This document shows positions 54,635 to 64,000 of a DNA stretch of 64,000 bases, one piece after another. The DNA is from Closterium sp. NIES-65 (taxonomy: Eukaryota > Streptophyta > Zygnematophyceae > Desmidiales > Closteriaceae): contig CANXME010002538.1 in the NCBI GenBank assembly GCA_948144175.1, positions 2,013,501 through 2,077,500 on the forward strand, written 5' to 3'. Numbering within the stretch: the first letter of the stretch is position 1; each line of letters opens with the position of its first letter. Position numbers and translations under genes: made by a program. The notes below the pieces were generated by a model that saw only the letters and a program-made list of their open reading frames with translations, ran no database searches and had not been told where the DNA came from.

Positions 54635-57600
54635 ATGGCTACCCCTAGTGTCTTCACGTTTGACGCTGAGGGTCGAGCCATTGACTTTGAGGTCTGGGTT
54701 GACGACCTCCAGCTGTTCTTACAGTGCGATAGGACGGACGGCCTTTCTCTCCTTGACCTCACCTCTGGCGCCTCCCCTGCCCCTGCTGCTGATGCTGACC
54801 CCACTGTTCGCTCTCAGTGGGCCACCCGCGATGCTGCTGCACGTCTTGCTGTGCGTCGCCACCTCCCTACCACTGAGCGCGCGCACTTTAGTCAGTACAA
54901 GAGTGCTCAAACCTTGTACGACGCTGTACTTGCGCGCTACTCTTCCCCTGCCACTGCTGCACTCAGCCGCCTCGTGCTACCGTACCTCTTTCCTGACCTT
55001 GCTACCTTTCCCACTGTCGCTGACCTCATTACGCACCTCCGCACTAGTGACACTCGCTACCGCGCCGCGCTTCCTGCTGAGTTCTGCGCCAAGAACCCCC
55101 CCCCCATGTACATCACTCTCTATTACATAGACACACGCCTCCCTGACTCCCTTCGCGTAGTCAGGGACCACTTCCTCTCGGTCTGTCCCACCACTCTCAC
55201 TGTTGACCTCCTCGAGAAGGCCCTCCTGGCGGCAGAGAAGAGCATCGTCGCTGTAGGAGCCTCTCGAGGTGACCCGCGCACCCCCATCTTTGAGGGGTGT
55301 TCTCCTTCCCCCCTGCTGCCCTCTGTTGCCTCTGCTGCTGCTGCCGACCTGCTTGGTCTTGAGTCGGTCGGCGTGGCGTCTGCCCCTAGTGGGAGACGCC
55401 GCCCTGGCAAGGGCAAGGGGGGCAAGAGCGCGGGTGGAGTTGGCAGGGGCGGTGGAGGTGGCGATGGAGGCGGCGGAGGGAGTGGGGGTGGCGGTGGGAG
55501 TGGTGGCGGGGGTGGTGGTGGTGGTGGCAGCAGCGGAGGCGGAGGCGGTGGCGGCGGCAGCGGTGGGAGTGGAGGCGGCGGTGGTGGCGGAGGTGGAGGC
55601 GGCGGTGGCCGAGGGGGTGGAGCTGGTCGGGGTGGTGCCCCGCAGCGGAGCGGCTCTGGTGGTGGTCAGCGCCAGCAGCAGCAGCAGCAGCAGCATTCTC
55701 GGGACATCCCCCCGCCTCAGCAGCTCCGTGAGTGGTACACGCAGCGTCAGCGTGGTGGGGGTTTCGGCCCGTGCACCTACGTTCTTAGTTCCAGCAACCG
55801 CGCGGGTGAGCAGTGTGGGGGTGCCCACTCCACCCAGCGCTGCTTTGGCCGCCTGACGGACGCCTGGCGTCAGCAGTTCCCCGAGGCTAGTGAGATTCCC
55901 CGCTGAGGAGAGCTGTCTAGGGCTGGCGTAGCGATCTTTGATCTTGACTTTGATGCTATCTTTGCTGCCATGTATGCTGTGACTATTAGTGATGAGGGTG
56001 ACTGTTACCGGTGTTTCCCGCCCGACCCGGGCATTGGTACTACTGCGCTAGGTGCTTGTGAGGCTACTGCTCTAGGTGCCGGTGCGACTGCGCTCTCAGG
56101 TACTGGTGAGGCTGCGCTCTCAGGAACTGCGTCGGCTTCGGCCTCCCTCACCTTCACACTTGACTCAGGGGCTTCTCGCTCCTTCTTTCGAGACCGCACC
56201 ACACTCACGCCGCTTGGTCGGCCGGTTGCAGTCTCCCTGGCTGACCCCTCTGGGGGTCTGGTCCTCTCTCACTTCTCCACTGTCCTCCCGTGTCCGGCTG
56301 CCCCCTCGGGCACCCTGTCTGGTCTGTACCTCCCCTCGTTCTCGACGAACTTGGTGAGTGGTGCTGACCTGCAGGATGCGGGGGTTCACCAGTTTACTCC
56401 TGCGAGTCAGCGGGTGACCCTCTGGTTGGACGCCCGCACAGGCCGACACCTAGCCACATTTTCGCGTCGGCCAGGGTCGAGTCTCTACACCCTGACCACT
56501 GAGTCTCCTCCAGTCCCTGCGTCTGGCTAGGTAGCTGCGTCGGGTCAGGTGTTTGCTGCTGCGTCCAGGTCTGGTCCTGAGTCTGCCCCCTGCTCGTGTC
56601 GCCTCCTGTCTCACGAGACTCTCTTGTGGCACCACCGTCTTGGCCACCCCTCCTTGCCTCGTCTTCGGGGCATGGCTTCCCGTGTCCTTGTCTCCGGTCT
56701 CCCCCGGTCTCTCCCTCCCCTTCCTTTGGGGCCAGGACCTTCCTGTGTCCCCTGTGTCGAGGAGCAGCTCCGGGCAGCCCCTCACTCCTCCCAGTTTCCC
56801 CCGACAGAGGCTCCTCTGCAGACGCTTCACATGGACGTGTGGGGCCCAGCCCGCGTCCGTGGACAGGGTCACGAGCGCTACTTCCTGCTGGTGGTTGACA
56901 ACTACTCGCGTTACACCACAGTCTTCCCCTTGCGCAGCAAGGGTGATGTCACTGAGGTGTTGATCGACTGGATCCGCGCAGCTCGTCTCCAGCTCAGGAG
57001 GAGCTTCGGCTCGGACTTTCCTGTTCTGCGTCTGCACTCTGACCGAGGTGGGGAGTTCTCCTCTGGCCTTCTGCGAGCCTACTGTCGTGCACGAGGTATC
57101 TGCTAGACCTTCACGCTTCCGGACTCTCCACAGCAAAATGGGATTGCTGAGCGCCGCATTGTCATGGTCATGGACGTCGCTTGTACGTCCATGATGCATG
57201 CAGCTGCCCCCCATTTTCTGTGGCCGTTTGCGGTTTGGTACGCGGCGCAACAAATCAACCTTTACCCCAGGGTCTCCCGGCCGGAGACCTCCCCAGCTCT
57301 GCTGTGGACGGGGAAGGTCGGCGATGCGTCTGCGTTCTGTGTCTGGGGATCTCGGGCGTTTGTCCGCGACTTGTCTGCGGAAAAGCTGTCCCCTCGTGCT
57401 GCTCCCTGTGTCTTCCTAGGCTTCCCCCCTGACGCCCCAGGGTGGCAGTTCTACCACCCCTCCTCTCGTCGTGTTCTGTCCTCCCAGGACGTCACGTTCG
57501 ACGAGTCAGTCCCCTTCTACCGCCTCTTCCCCTACCGCACTCCTTCCCTCCCCCCGCCACCGCACTTCCTTGTGCCAGGTCCCCCCCCGGTAGACCCCCT

Positions 57601-60489
57601 TCCCCCTCAGGGTCCTGCCCCTTCAGGTGTGTCCCTGGTAGACGCAGTCGAGCCGGTCGAGGTAGCTGGTGACTCAGGTACTGCTGCGGGTGCTGAGCCT
57701 GGGGGTGCTGGCTCTGGGGGTGATGAGCGTGGGGGTGCTGACTCTAAGGGTGCTCAGTCTGGGCATGCTGAGCCTGGGGGTGCTGCGACTGGGGGTGCTG
57801 AGCCAGGGGGTGCTGTGCCTGAGGGTGCTGAGCCTAGGGGTGCTACATCAGGAGCTACTGAGCAAGGGGGTGCTGCGTCTGGAGCAGCTGAGCTTGGAGG
57901 TGTGGTGCCTGCGGCCACTGGACCTCCCCTTGTGGCGTCTGGCGGTGCTGGGCCTGGAGGTTCTCCGGGTGCTTCGTCTCGGCGGGAGCCACTCTCTCCA
58001 CAGGAGCTGCACGAGTGGTTTGCTCGCCGCTGGAGGCGCACTGCTGGAGCTGGAGTTTCTTCAGCCGCTCAGGGTGCTGGTGCCGCCGGTCCCAAAGCTG
58101 CTGGGCCTGCGGGTCCGCCTGGAGCTGGAGCTGCTGCGGGTGATGGTTCTGAGGCTACTACTGTCCGTCCTGGCGGTGGTCTTGCTGCGGGTGCTACTGG
58201 TGCTGCTAGAGGTCCTGCCGCTGGAGGTGCTATTGGCACTCGTGCTGCCGGAGGTGCTGAGGGTGCTGGTGCTGTCCCTGCTGTGTCTGGAGCCGCTGCG
58301 CGGCCTCAGCCGTACTTCGTTTCGCTCCTACAGCAGGTTCTTGGTCCTTCTCCTCCTGTGGAGTGTCCACCGCCTGTCCAGTCACAGTCCTAGTTAGAGC
58401 CCGCCTCACCACTGCCTGCTCCCTATCCTTACACTGGTCCTACTGGAGGTCTTGCTGAGCGTTGTGAGCTTGCGTCTCGTCCCGCGTCGCCTGTTCGTAC
58501 TGCTCCTGTCGTGGTTCGCGTCAGCGTCCTCCTCCTGTCCCTAGCACGCACCGGATGTCTCTGCGTCCGTCCACTGCTCCTCTGCGTGCCCCTTTGCCTT
58601 CTCCTCCTGCGTCCTCTCTTCCTTCGCTTGCCGACCCGGAGTCGGACTCCCTTCGTGCTGCCAGTCCTACTGTCACACGTTTCCTTGCTACTGTCGTCAT
58701 TGACCCCTCTTTTGAGTCCACTGCTGCGTCTGCTCTTGTTGCTGAGCTCGTCGACTTTGCTGCTCGCTGTCGTCTAGACTACGCTGCTAGTCTTGCTGCT
58801 GAGTCTGCGTCTGTCTGTCCTCCGTCCGTCGGGGGTGAGTGTGCTCCTGGCACGGACGTCCTTGAGGACAAGCAAGAGGAGTTCCAGTGTCTGGCTGCTG
58901 CTTCACCTTATCTCGCGTCCGTACTACTTGCCCCTGAGGGAGACCCGGATGCACTAGACATCCCGACTCCGCGCTCTTACGCGGAGGACGTAGAGGGTCC
59001 CTACTCCTCTCAGTGGCAGGCAGCTATGGATGCAGAGATGGCTTCCTGGAAGTCCACAGGCACCTACGTTGACGCGCTTCTCCCTCCTGGGACGAACATC
59101 GTCAGTGGCATGTGGATCTTCAGGGTGAAGCGGCCGCCGGGCTCTCCACCTGTCTTCAAGGCGCGGTACGTCGCTCGTGGCTTCAGTCAGCGGCAGGGAG
59201 TTGACTACTTTCAGACCTTCTCTCCCACCCCGAAGATGACCACTCTTCAGGTGCTGCTGCACATAGCCGCTCAGCGCAACTACGAGCTCCACTCTCTTGA
59301 CTTAAGCACTGCTTTCTTGCAGGGTACCTGCACGAGGAGATCTGGCTGCGCCGTCCACCTGGCTTCACTGGGACTTTCCCTCCTGGCACCCAGTGGAGCC
59401 TCCGAGGACCAGTCTACGGTCTCCGCCAGGCACCGCGTGAGTGGCACGACACACTAAGGACTACGCTTGCGGCTCTTGAGTTTGCTCCCTCTACTGCTGA
59501 CCCGTCGTTGTTTCTGCGCACCGACACTTCTCTGCCGCCGTTCTACATCCTCGTGTACGTCGACGACTTGGTCTTTGCCACAGCTGACACTGCTGGACTT
59601 GCCTACGTGAAGTTCGAGCTGCAGAAGAGACACACGTGCACAGACCTGGGTGAAATTTTAGCTACCTTGGCTTGCAGATCACTCGGGACAGAGCACGCCG
59701 CACCATTACCTTGTCTCAGTCACACATGGTGCAGCAGGTCCTTCAGCGCTTCGGCTTCACGTACTCCTCGCCTCAGGCCACTCCTCTGTCTACTCGCCAC
59801 TCGCTCTCAGCTCTGCCTTCGGATGAGTCCGTAGAGTCGAGTGGCCTGTACCCAGAGCTTGTTGGCTGCCTCATGTACCTGATGACCCGCACACGACCTG
59901 ACCTTGCATACCCTCTTAGCATTCTTGCGCGCTATGTTGCTCCTGGGAGACACAGACTGGAGCACATGGCTGCAGCGAAGAGGGTGTTGCGCTACTTGTG
60001 CAGTACGTCGGGCTTGGAGGGCGCAGTCCAGTGGTCCTCACTGGGCACGCGGACGCTTCTTGGGCTGACGACCAGGCTACGCAGCGATCGTCGCAGGGTT
60101 ACACCTTCAGTCTTGGTTCCGGCTCTGTCTCGTGGCGGGCTACTCGCTCGTCTTCTGTTCTCGGCTCCAGTTGTGAGGCTGAGATCTACGCCGGGGCCAT
60201 GGCTGCACAGGAGCTTCGCTGGCTCACCTACCTGCTGACTGACCTTTGAGAGCCACCTCGTTCTCCTCCAGTGCTGTACGTAGATAACAAGGCCATGCTG
60301 GCCTTGTGTCGAGAGAAGCGCTTGGAGCACAGAACGAAGCACATTGCTCTCCGTTACTTTCTTGCTCGTGAGCTGCAGCAGCCTGGTCAGTTGCGACTTG
60401 CGTACATGGCCTCTGAGGCCAACACTGCTGATGTTTTCACCAAGGCACTTGCGCCTTGTGATCATCAGCGCTTCTGCACTCAGCTGTGA
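54635..60489 (+). pseudogene. Copia D gag-pol, mostly point-nonsense decay
   Basis: Gag starts at 54635 (MATPSVFTFDAEG). One frame holds to 58393 apart from stops at 55904-55906 (TGG to TGA), 56528-56530 (CAG to TAG), 57104-57106 (CAG to TAG) and 58391-58393. Contents: Gly-rich tract 55,440-55,640; CX13CX3HX4C near 55,770-55,840; protease DSGAS near 56,160; integrase HHRLGHPSLPRL, HMDVWGP, HSDRGGEF and NGIAERR up to about 57,150; hinge repeats 57,690-57,900. A frameshift near 58,510 leads to the RT block 58555-59457, then small indels near 59,325 and 59,655. YVDDL is near 59,557. RNase H runs to 60489 with HADASWADD near 60,045 and a stop near 60,248. Confidence 0.87.
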
Positions 60490-60743
60490 CTTGTCCCAGT
60501 CTTGCCTAACTTGCTCACCTCTTGACCTTGCCTGTACTCTTGCAATAATATATACCTGCTCTTGCTTGTTTAGCCATATATATATATATATGTGTCTCCT
60601 CCTGCATGTGAACTGGCCTTGTGGCTTTGACCTTGTGCTCGGACTGTGTGGTGACTTGGTGATCCACCCTGAGCTTGCTTTGCTTTGCTTTGCTTGACTG
60701 GTCTTGTTACCCCTTGTTCTCCCCCACTTTGCCTATGGGGTTG

Positions 60744-60840
60744 TGTCAGACATATATGACATAGCTATTGTAGGCTATAGTGGTGTAGCACATATGGGGT
60801 ACAACTTTCTAGTGATTTCATTCTCGTTCAATTCTCCTCA
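60744..60840 (+). repeat. 3' LTR of copia D (97 bp)
   Basis: It runs from TGTCAGACATATATGAC to ATTCTCCTCA, after a gcctatggggttg polypurine tract. Confidence 0.85.
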
Positions 60841-63800
60841 ACAAAGTCACCACACATTTCGAGCACAAGTTCAAGGCCACAAGGCCAGTTCACATGCAGG
60901 AGTACATTTATTCAAAAGGCTAGACAAGCAAGAGCAGGTGTATATATATATGTAACAGTACAAACAAGGTCAAGAGGTGAGCAAGTGAGGCAAGGCAGGC
61001 ACAAGACCCAGCTGAGTACAGAAGCGCTGATGATCACAAGGCGCAAGTGCCTTGGTGAAGATATCAGCAGTGTTGGCCTCAGAGGCCACGTAAGCAAGAC
61101 ACACCTGACCACGCTGCTGCAGCTCACGAGCAAGAGAGTATCGGAGAGCAATGTGCTTCGTTCTGTGCTCCAGTCTCTGCTCCCGACACAAGGCCAGCAT
61201 GGCCTTGTTGTCTACGCACAGCACTGGAGGAGAACGAGGCGGCTCTCCTAGGTCACTCAGCGCGTAGGTGAGCCAGCGAAGCTCCTGTGCAGCCATGGCT
61301 CCTGCGTAGATCTCAGCCTCACAACTGGAGCCGAGAACAGAAGACGAGCGAGTTGCCCGCCACAAAACAAAGCCGGAACCAAGGCTGAACGTGTAACCCT
61401 GTGACGACCGCTACGTAGCCTGGTGGTTAGCCCAAGAAGCGTCTGCGTGTCCAGTAAGGACCACTGGACTCTGCCCTCAAAGCACAAGCCCCATGCCCGA
61501 CGTACTGCACAAGTAGCGCAACACCCTCTTCGCTGCAGCCATGTGCTCCAGTCTGTGTCTCCCAGGAGCAACATAGCGTGCGAGAATGCTAAGAGGGTAT
61601 GCAAGGTCAGGTCGTGTGCAGGTCATCAGGTACATGAGGCACCCAACAAGCTCTAGGTACGGGCGACTCGGCTCTACGAACTCATCCGAAGGCAGAGCTG
61701 AGGGCGAGTGGCGAGTAGGCAGAGGAGTGGCTTGAGGCGAGGAGTATGTGAAGCCGAAGCGCTGAAGGACCTGCTGCACCATGTGAAACTAAGTCAGGGT
61801 AATGGTGCGCTGTGCTCTGTACCAGGTGATCTTCAAGCCAAGGTAGCTGCGCAGTTCACCCAGGTCTGTGCACGTGTGTCTCTTCTGCAGCTCGCACTTC
61901 ACGTGGGCGAGTCCAGCAGTGTCAGCAGTGGCAAAGACCAAGTCGTCGACGTACACACGGATGTAGAACGGCGGCAGAGAGGTGTCGGTGCGCAGAAACA
62001 GCGACGGGTTGGTTGTAGAAGGAGCAAACCCAAGAGCCGCAAGTGTAGTCCTCAGTGTGTTTTGCCACTCAAGGGGGTCCTGGGGAAGACCGTAGACTGG
62101 CCGCCAGAGGCTCCACTGGGTACCAGGAGGAAACGACCTAGTGAAGCCAGGTGCGCGGCGCAGCCAGATCTCCTCGTGCAGGTTTCCCTGCAAGAAAGCA
62201 GTGCTGAATTCAAGAGAGTGTAGCTCGTAGTCACGGTGAGCAGCTATGTGCAGCAGCACCCGAAGACTGGTCATCTTCGGGGTGGGAGAAAAGGTCTGAA
62301 ATTAGTCAACCCCTTGCCGCTGACTGAAGCCACGAGCCACGTAACGCGCCTTGAAGACAGGCGGAGAACCTAGCGGTCGCTTCACCCTAAAAATCCACAT
62401 GCCACTGACGACGTTCGCCCCAGGAGGGGGAACGTCGTCAACGTAGGTGCCTGTGGACTTCCAGGAAGCCATCTTTGCGTCCATAGCTGCCTTCCACTGA
62501 GAGGAGTAGGGACCGTCTATCGCCTCCGCGTAAGAGCGCGCAGTCGGGATATCAAGTGCATCCGGGTCTCCCTCACGGGTAAGCAGTACGAACACGAGAT
62601 GAGGTGAAGCAGCAGCCCAGCACTGGAACTCCTCCTGCCTGTCCTCGAGGACTTCCGTGCCAAGGGCACACTCACCCCCGACGGACGGAGGACAGACAAA
62701 CTCAGACTCAGCAACAAGACTGGCAGCGTAGTCTAGGCGACACCGAGCAGCAAAGTCGACGAGCTCAGCAACTACCAGACACCACACGAGCAGGCCCAGC
62801 CCCCTCAGGCTCCTTACCCCCAGGCTCAGCACCTCCAGGCGTAGGACCCCCAGGCTCAGCACCCCCAGGCGTAGCACCCCCAGGCTCAGCACCCCCAGGC
62901 TCAATACCCCCAGACTCAGCACCCCCGGGCTCAGCACCCCCAGACTCAGCACCCCCAGGCTCAGCACCCCCAGACTCAGCACCCCCAGGCTGAGCACCCC
63001 CAGGCTCTGCACCCTCAGCAGCACCAGAGTCACCAGCGACCTCGACAGGCGCAACTGCGTCTACCTATGACACACTTGAAGGGGCAGGACCCTGAGGGGG
63101 AAGGGGGTCTACCGGGGGGGGATCTGGCACAATGAAGAGCGGCGGGGGGGAGAGGGACGGAGTGCGGCAGGGGAAGAGACGGTAGTAGGGGACTGACTCG
63201 TCGAACGTGACCTCCAGGGAGGACAGAACACGGCGAGAGGTGGGGTGGTAGAACTGCCATCGTGGCGCGTCAGGGGGGAAGCCAAGGAAGACGTAAGGAG
63301 CAGCACGAGGGGACAGTTTGTTTGCGGACAAGTCGCGGACAAACGCCTGAGATCCCCAGACACGGAACGCAGACGCATCGCCAACCTTCCCCGTCCACAG
63401 CCAAGCAGGGGAGGTCTCCGGCATGGAAACCCTGGGCTGAAGGTTGATCTGATGCGCCGCGTACCGAACCACAAACGGCCACAGAAAATGGGGGGCAGCC
63501 GCATGCATCATAGACGTACGAGCGACGTCCATGACCATGCCAATGCTGTGCTCAGCAATCCCATTCTGCTGTGGAGAGTCCGGAAGCGTGAAGGTCTGGC
63601 GGATGCCTCGCGCACGACAGTATTCTCACAGAAGGCCAGAGGAGAACTCTCCGCCTCTGCCAGAGTGCAGACACTGAACAGGAAAGTCTGAGCCGCAGCT
63701 GGAGACCAGCTGCGCGGATCCAGTGGATCAACACCTGACTGACATCGCCCTTGCTGCGCAAGGGGAAGACTGTGGTGTAACGAGAGTAGTCGTCAACCAC

Positions 63801-64000
63801 CAGCAGGAAGTAGCGCTCGTGACCCTGTCCATGGACGCGAGCTGGGCCCCACACGTCCATGTGAAGCGTCTGCAGCGGAGCCTCTGTCGGAGGAAACTGG
63901 GAGGAGTGAGGGGCAGCCCGCTGCCGACCCTCGACACAGGGGACGCAAGTAGGGCTAGGCCCCGGAGGAAGGGGAGGGAGGGACCGGGGAAGACCAGAGA
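60841..64000 (-). mobile_element. Ty1/copia element H, 3' part (5' end outside window)
   Basis: This is a minus-strand copy of the same family as A-D, continuing past the right edge. Its 3' untranslated region (60,841-60,969) is cut at 60841 by the end of copia D. Its polypurine tract and 3' LTR are not found beyond D. Confidence 0.83.
60970..64000 (-). pseudogene. Copia H pol: integrase, shortened hinge, RT, RNase H
   Basis: Integrase enters from the right edge: HMDVWGP-type block 63860-63552, then a frame break. The segment from NGIAEHSIGMVMDVARTS through LSPRAAPYVFLGFPPDAP lies in 63538-63065. The hinge (63,020-62,790) is joined directly to VAELVDFAARCRLDY (62,780). About 500 bp present in A-D, including the MALRPSTAPLRVP segment, are missing. 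RT block 1 ends at a TAA at 62302 (RQGVD-stop), where sister copies read Tyr. Block 2 (62274-61789) has YVDDLVFATA near 61,935. RNase H covers 61782-60970 with a frameshift near 61,370 and ends SEANTADIFTKALAPC. Confidence 0.83.

Larger units (their letters stand above)
53751..60840 (+). mobile_element. Ty1/copia retrotransposon D
   Basis: It has a 5' LTR remnant (53751-53841), primer site, GC-rich leader, gag-pol and 3' LTR (60744-60840). The first roughly 40 bp of the 5' LTR are missing, and 8 bp of unknown origin separate it from copia F's LTR. The 3' LTR is followed at 60841 by the 3' untranslated region of minus-strand copia H, so D appears to have inserted there. Flanking rearrangement hides any target duplication. 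Confidence 0.85.

Overview
The window reads as eukaryotic nuclear DNA made almost entirely of nested LTR retrotransposons, with one recognisable host gene. Several things point to a green-lineage genome: GT-AG introns, primer-binding sites of the plant TGGTATCAGAGC (initiator-Met tRNA) type, a chromodomain Ty3/gypsy family, Ty1/copia families with very GC-rich leaders, and a TRM61-type tRNA methyltransferase exon set. My guess is a streptophyte alga (charophyte/zygnematophyte type). That guess rests on the general look of the copia proteins and could not be checked here.

Left part (1-19,764). Copia A (minus, about 1-7,067, 3' end outside the window) abuts the leader of copia B (plus, 7,068-13,903). 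B lies inside a minus-strand gypsy element, G1 (13,904-17,434 and 18,835-19,764). G1 also carries a 1.4-kb non-coding LTR element (17,435-18,834) with a perfect CTTGT target duplication. Its primer site and polypurine tract match the local copia family, so it looks like a TRIM-like derivative mobilised in trans.

Middle part (19,765-35,877). Gypsy G2 (minus) is fused at its chromodomain end to the gag leader of G1. It is internally deleted and split by a complete copia C (21,852-29,542, 127-bp LTRs, 5-bp duplication with one mismatch). C itself carries a solo LTR (22,927-23,136, duplication CGAGC). One 1.5-kb LTR (29,893-31,402) serves both as the 5' LTR of G2 and the 3' LTR of the next copy, E2 (31,403-35,877). 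E2, G2 and G1 therefore form a head-to-tail gypsy array with shared or lost LTRs.

Right part (35,878-64,000). A TRM61-like gene (tRNA m1A58 methyltransferase catalytic subunit, plus strand, up to 45,098) is broken in a coding exon by a complete Tnt1-like copia T (36,439-42,942, 878/879-bp LTRs, duplication GAGCG). Downstream lie a truncated divergent copia G (45,328-49,071) with tRNA-like boxes inside it, a deleted copia F (49,072-53,742) whose 5' LTR is split by a 1.0-kb GTCGAC-rich insertion, copia D (plus, 53,751-60,840) and the 3' part of copia H (minus, 60,841-64,000).

No element appears able to move on its own. Every gag-pol carries stops and/or frameshifts, although A, T and most of D keep one reading frame with only point nonsense mutations over long stretches. 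I see no CRISPR, operon, phage or bacterial features. Organism and element ages are inference; element boundaries, target duplications and motifs are read directly.
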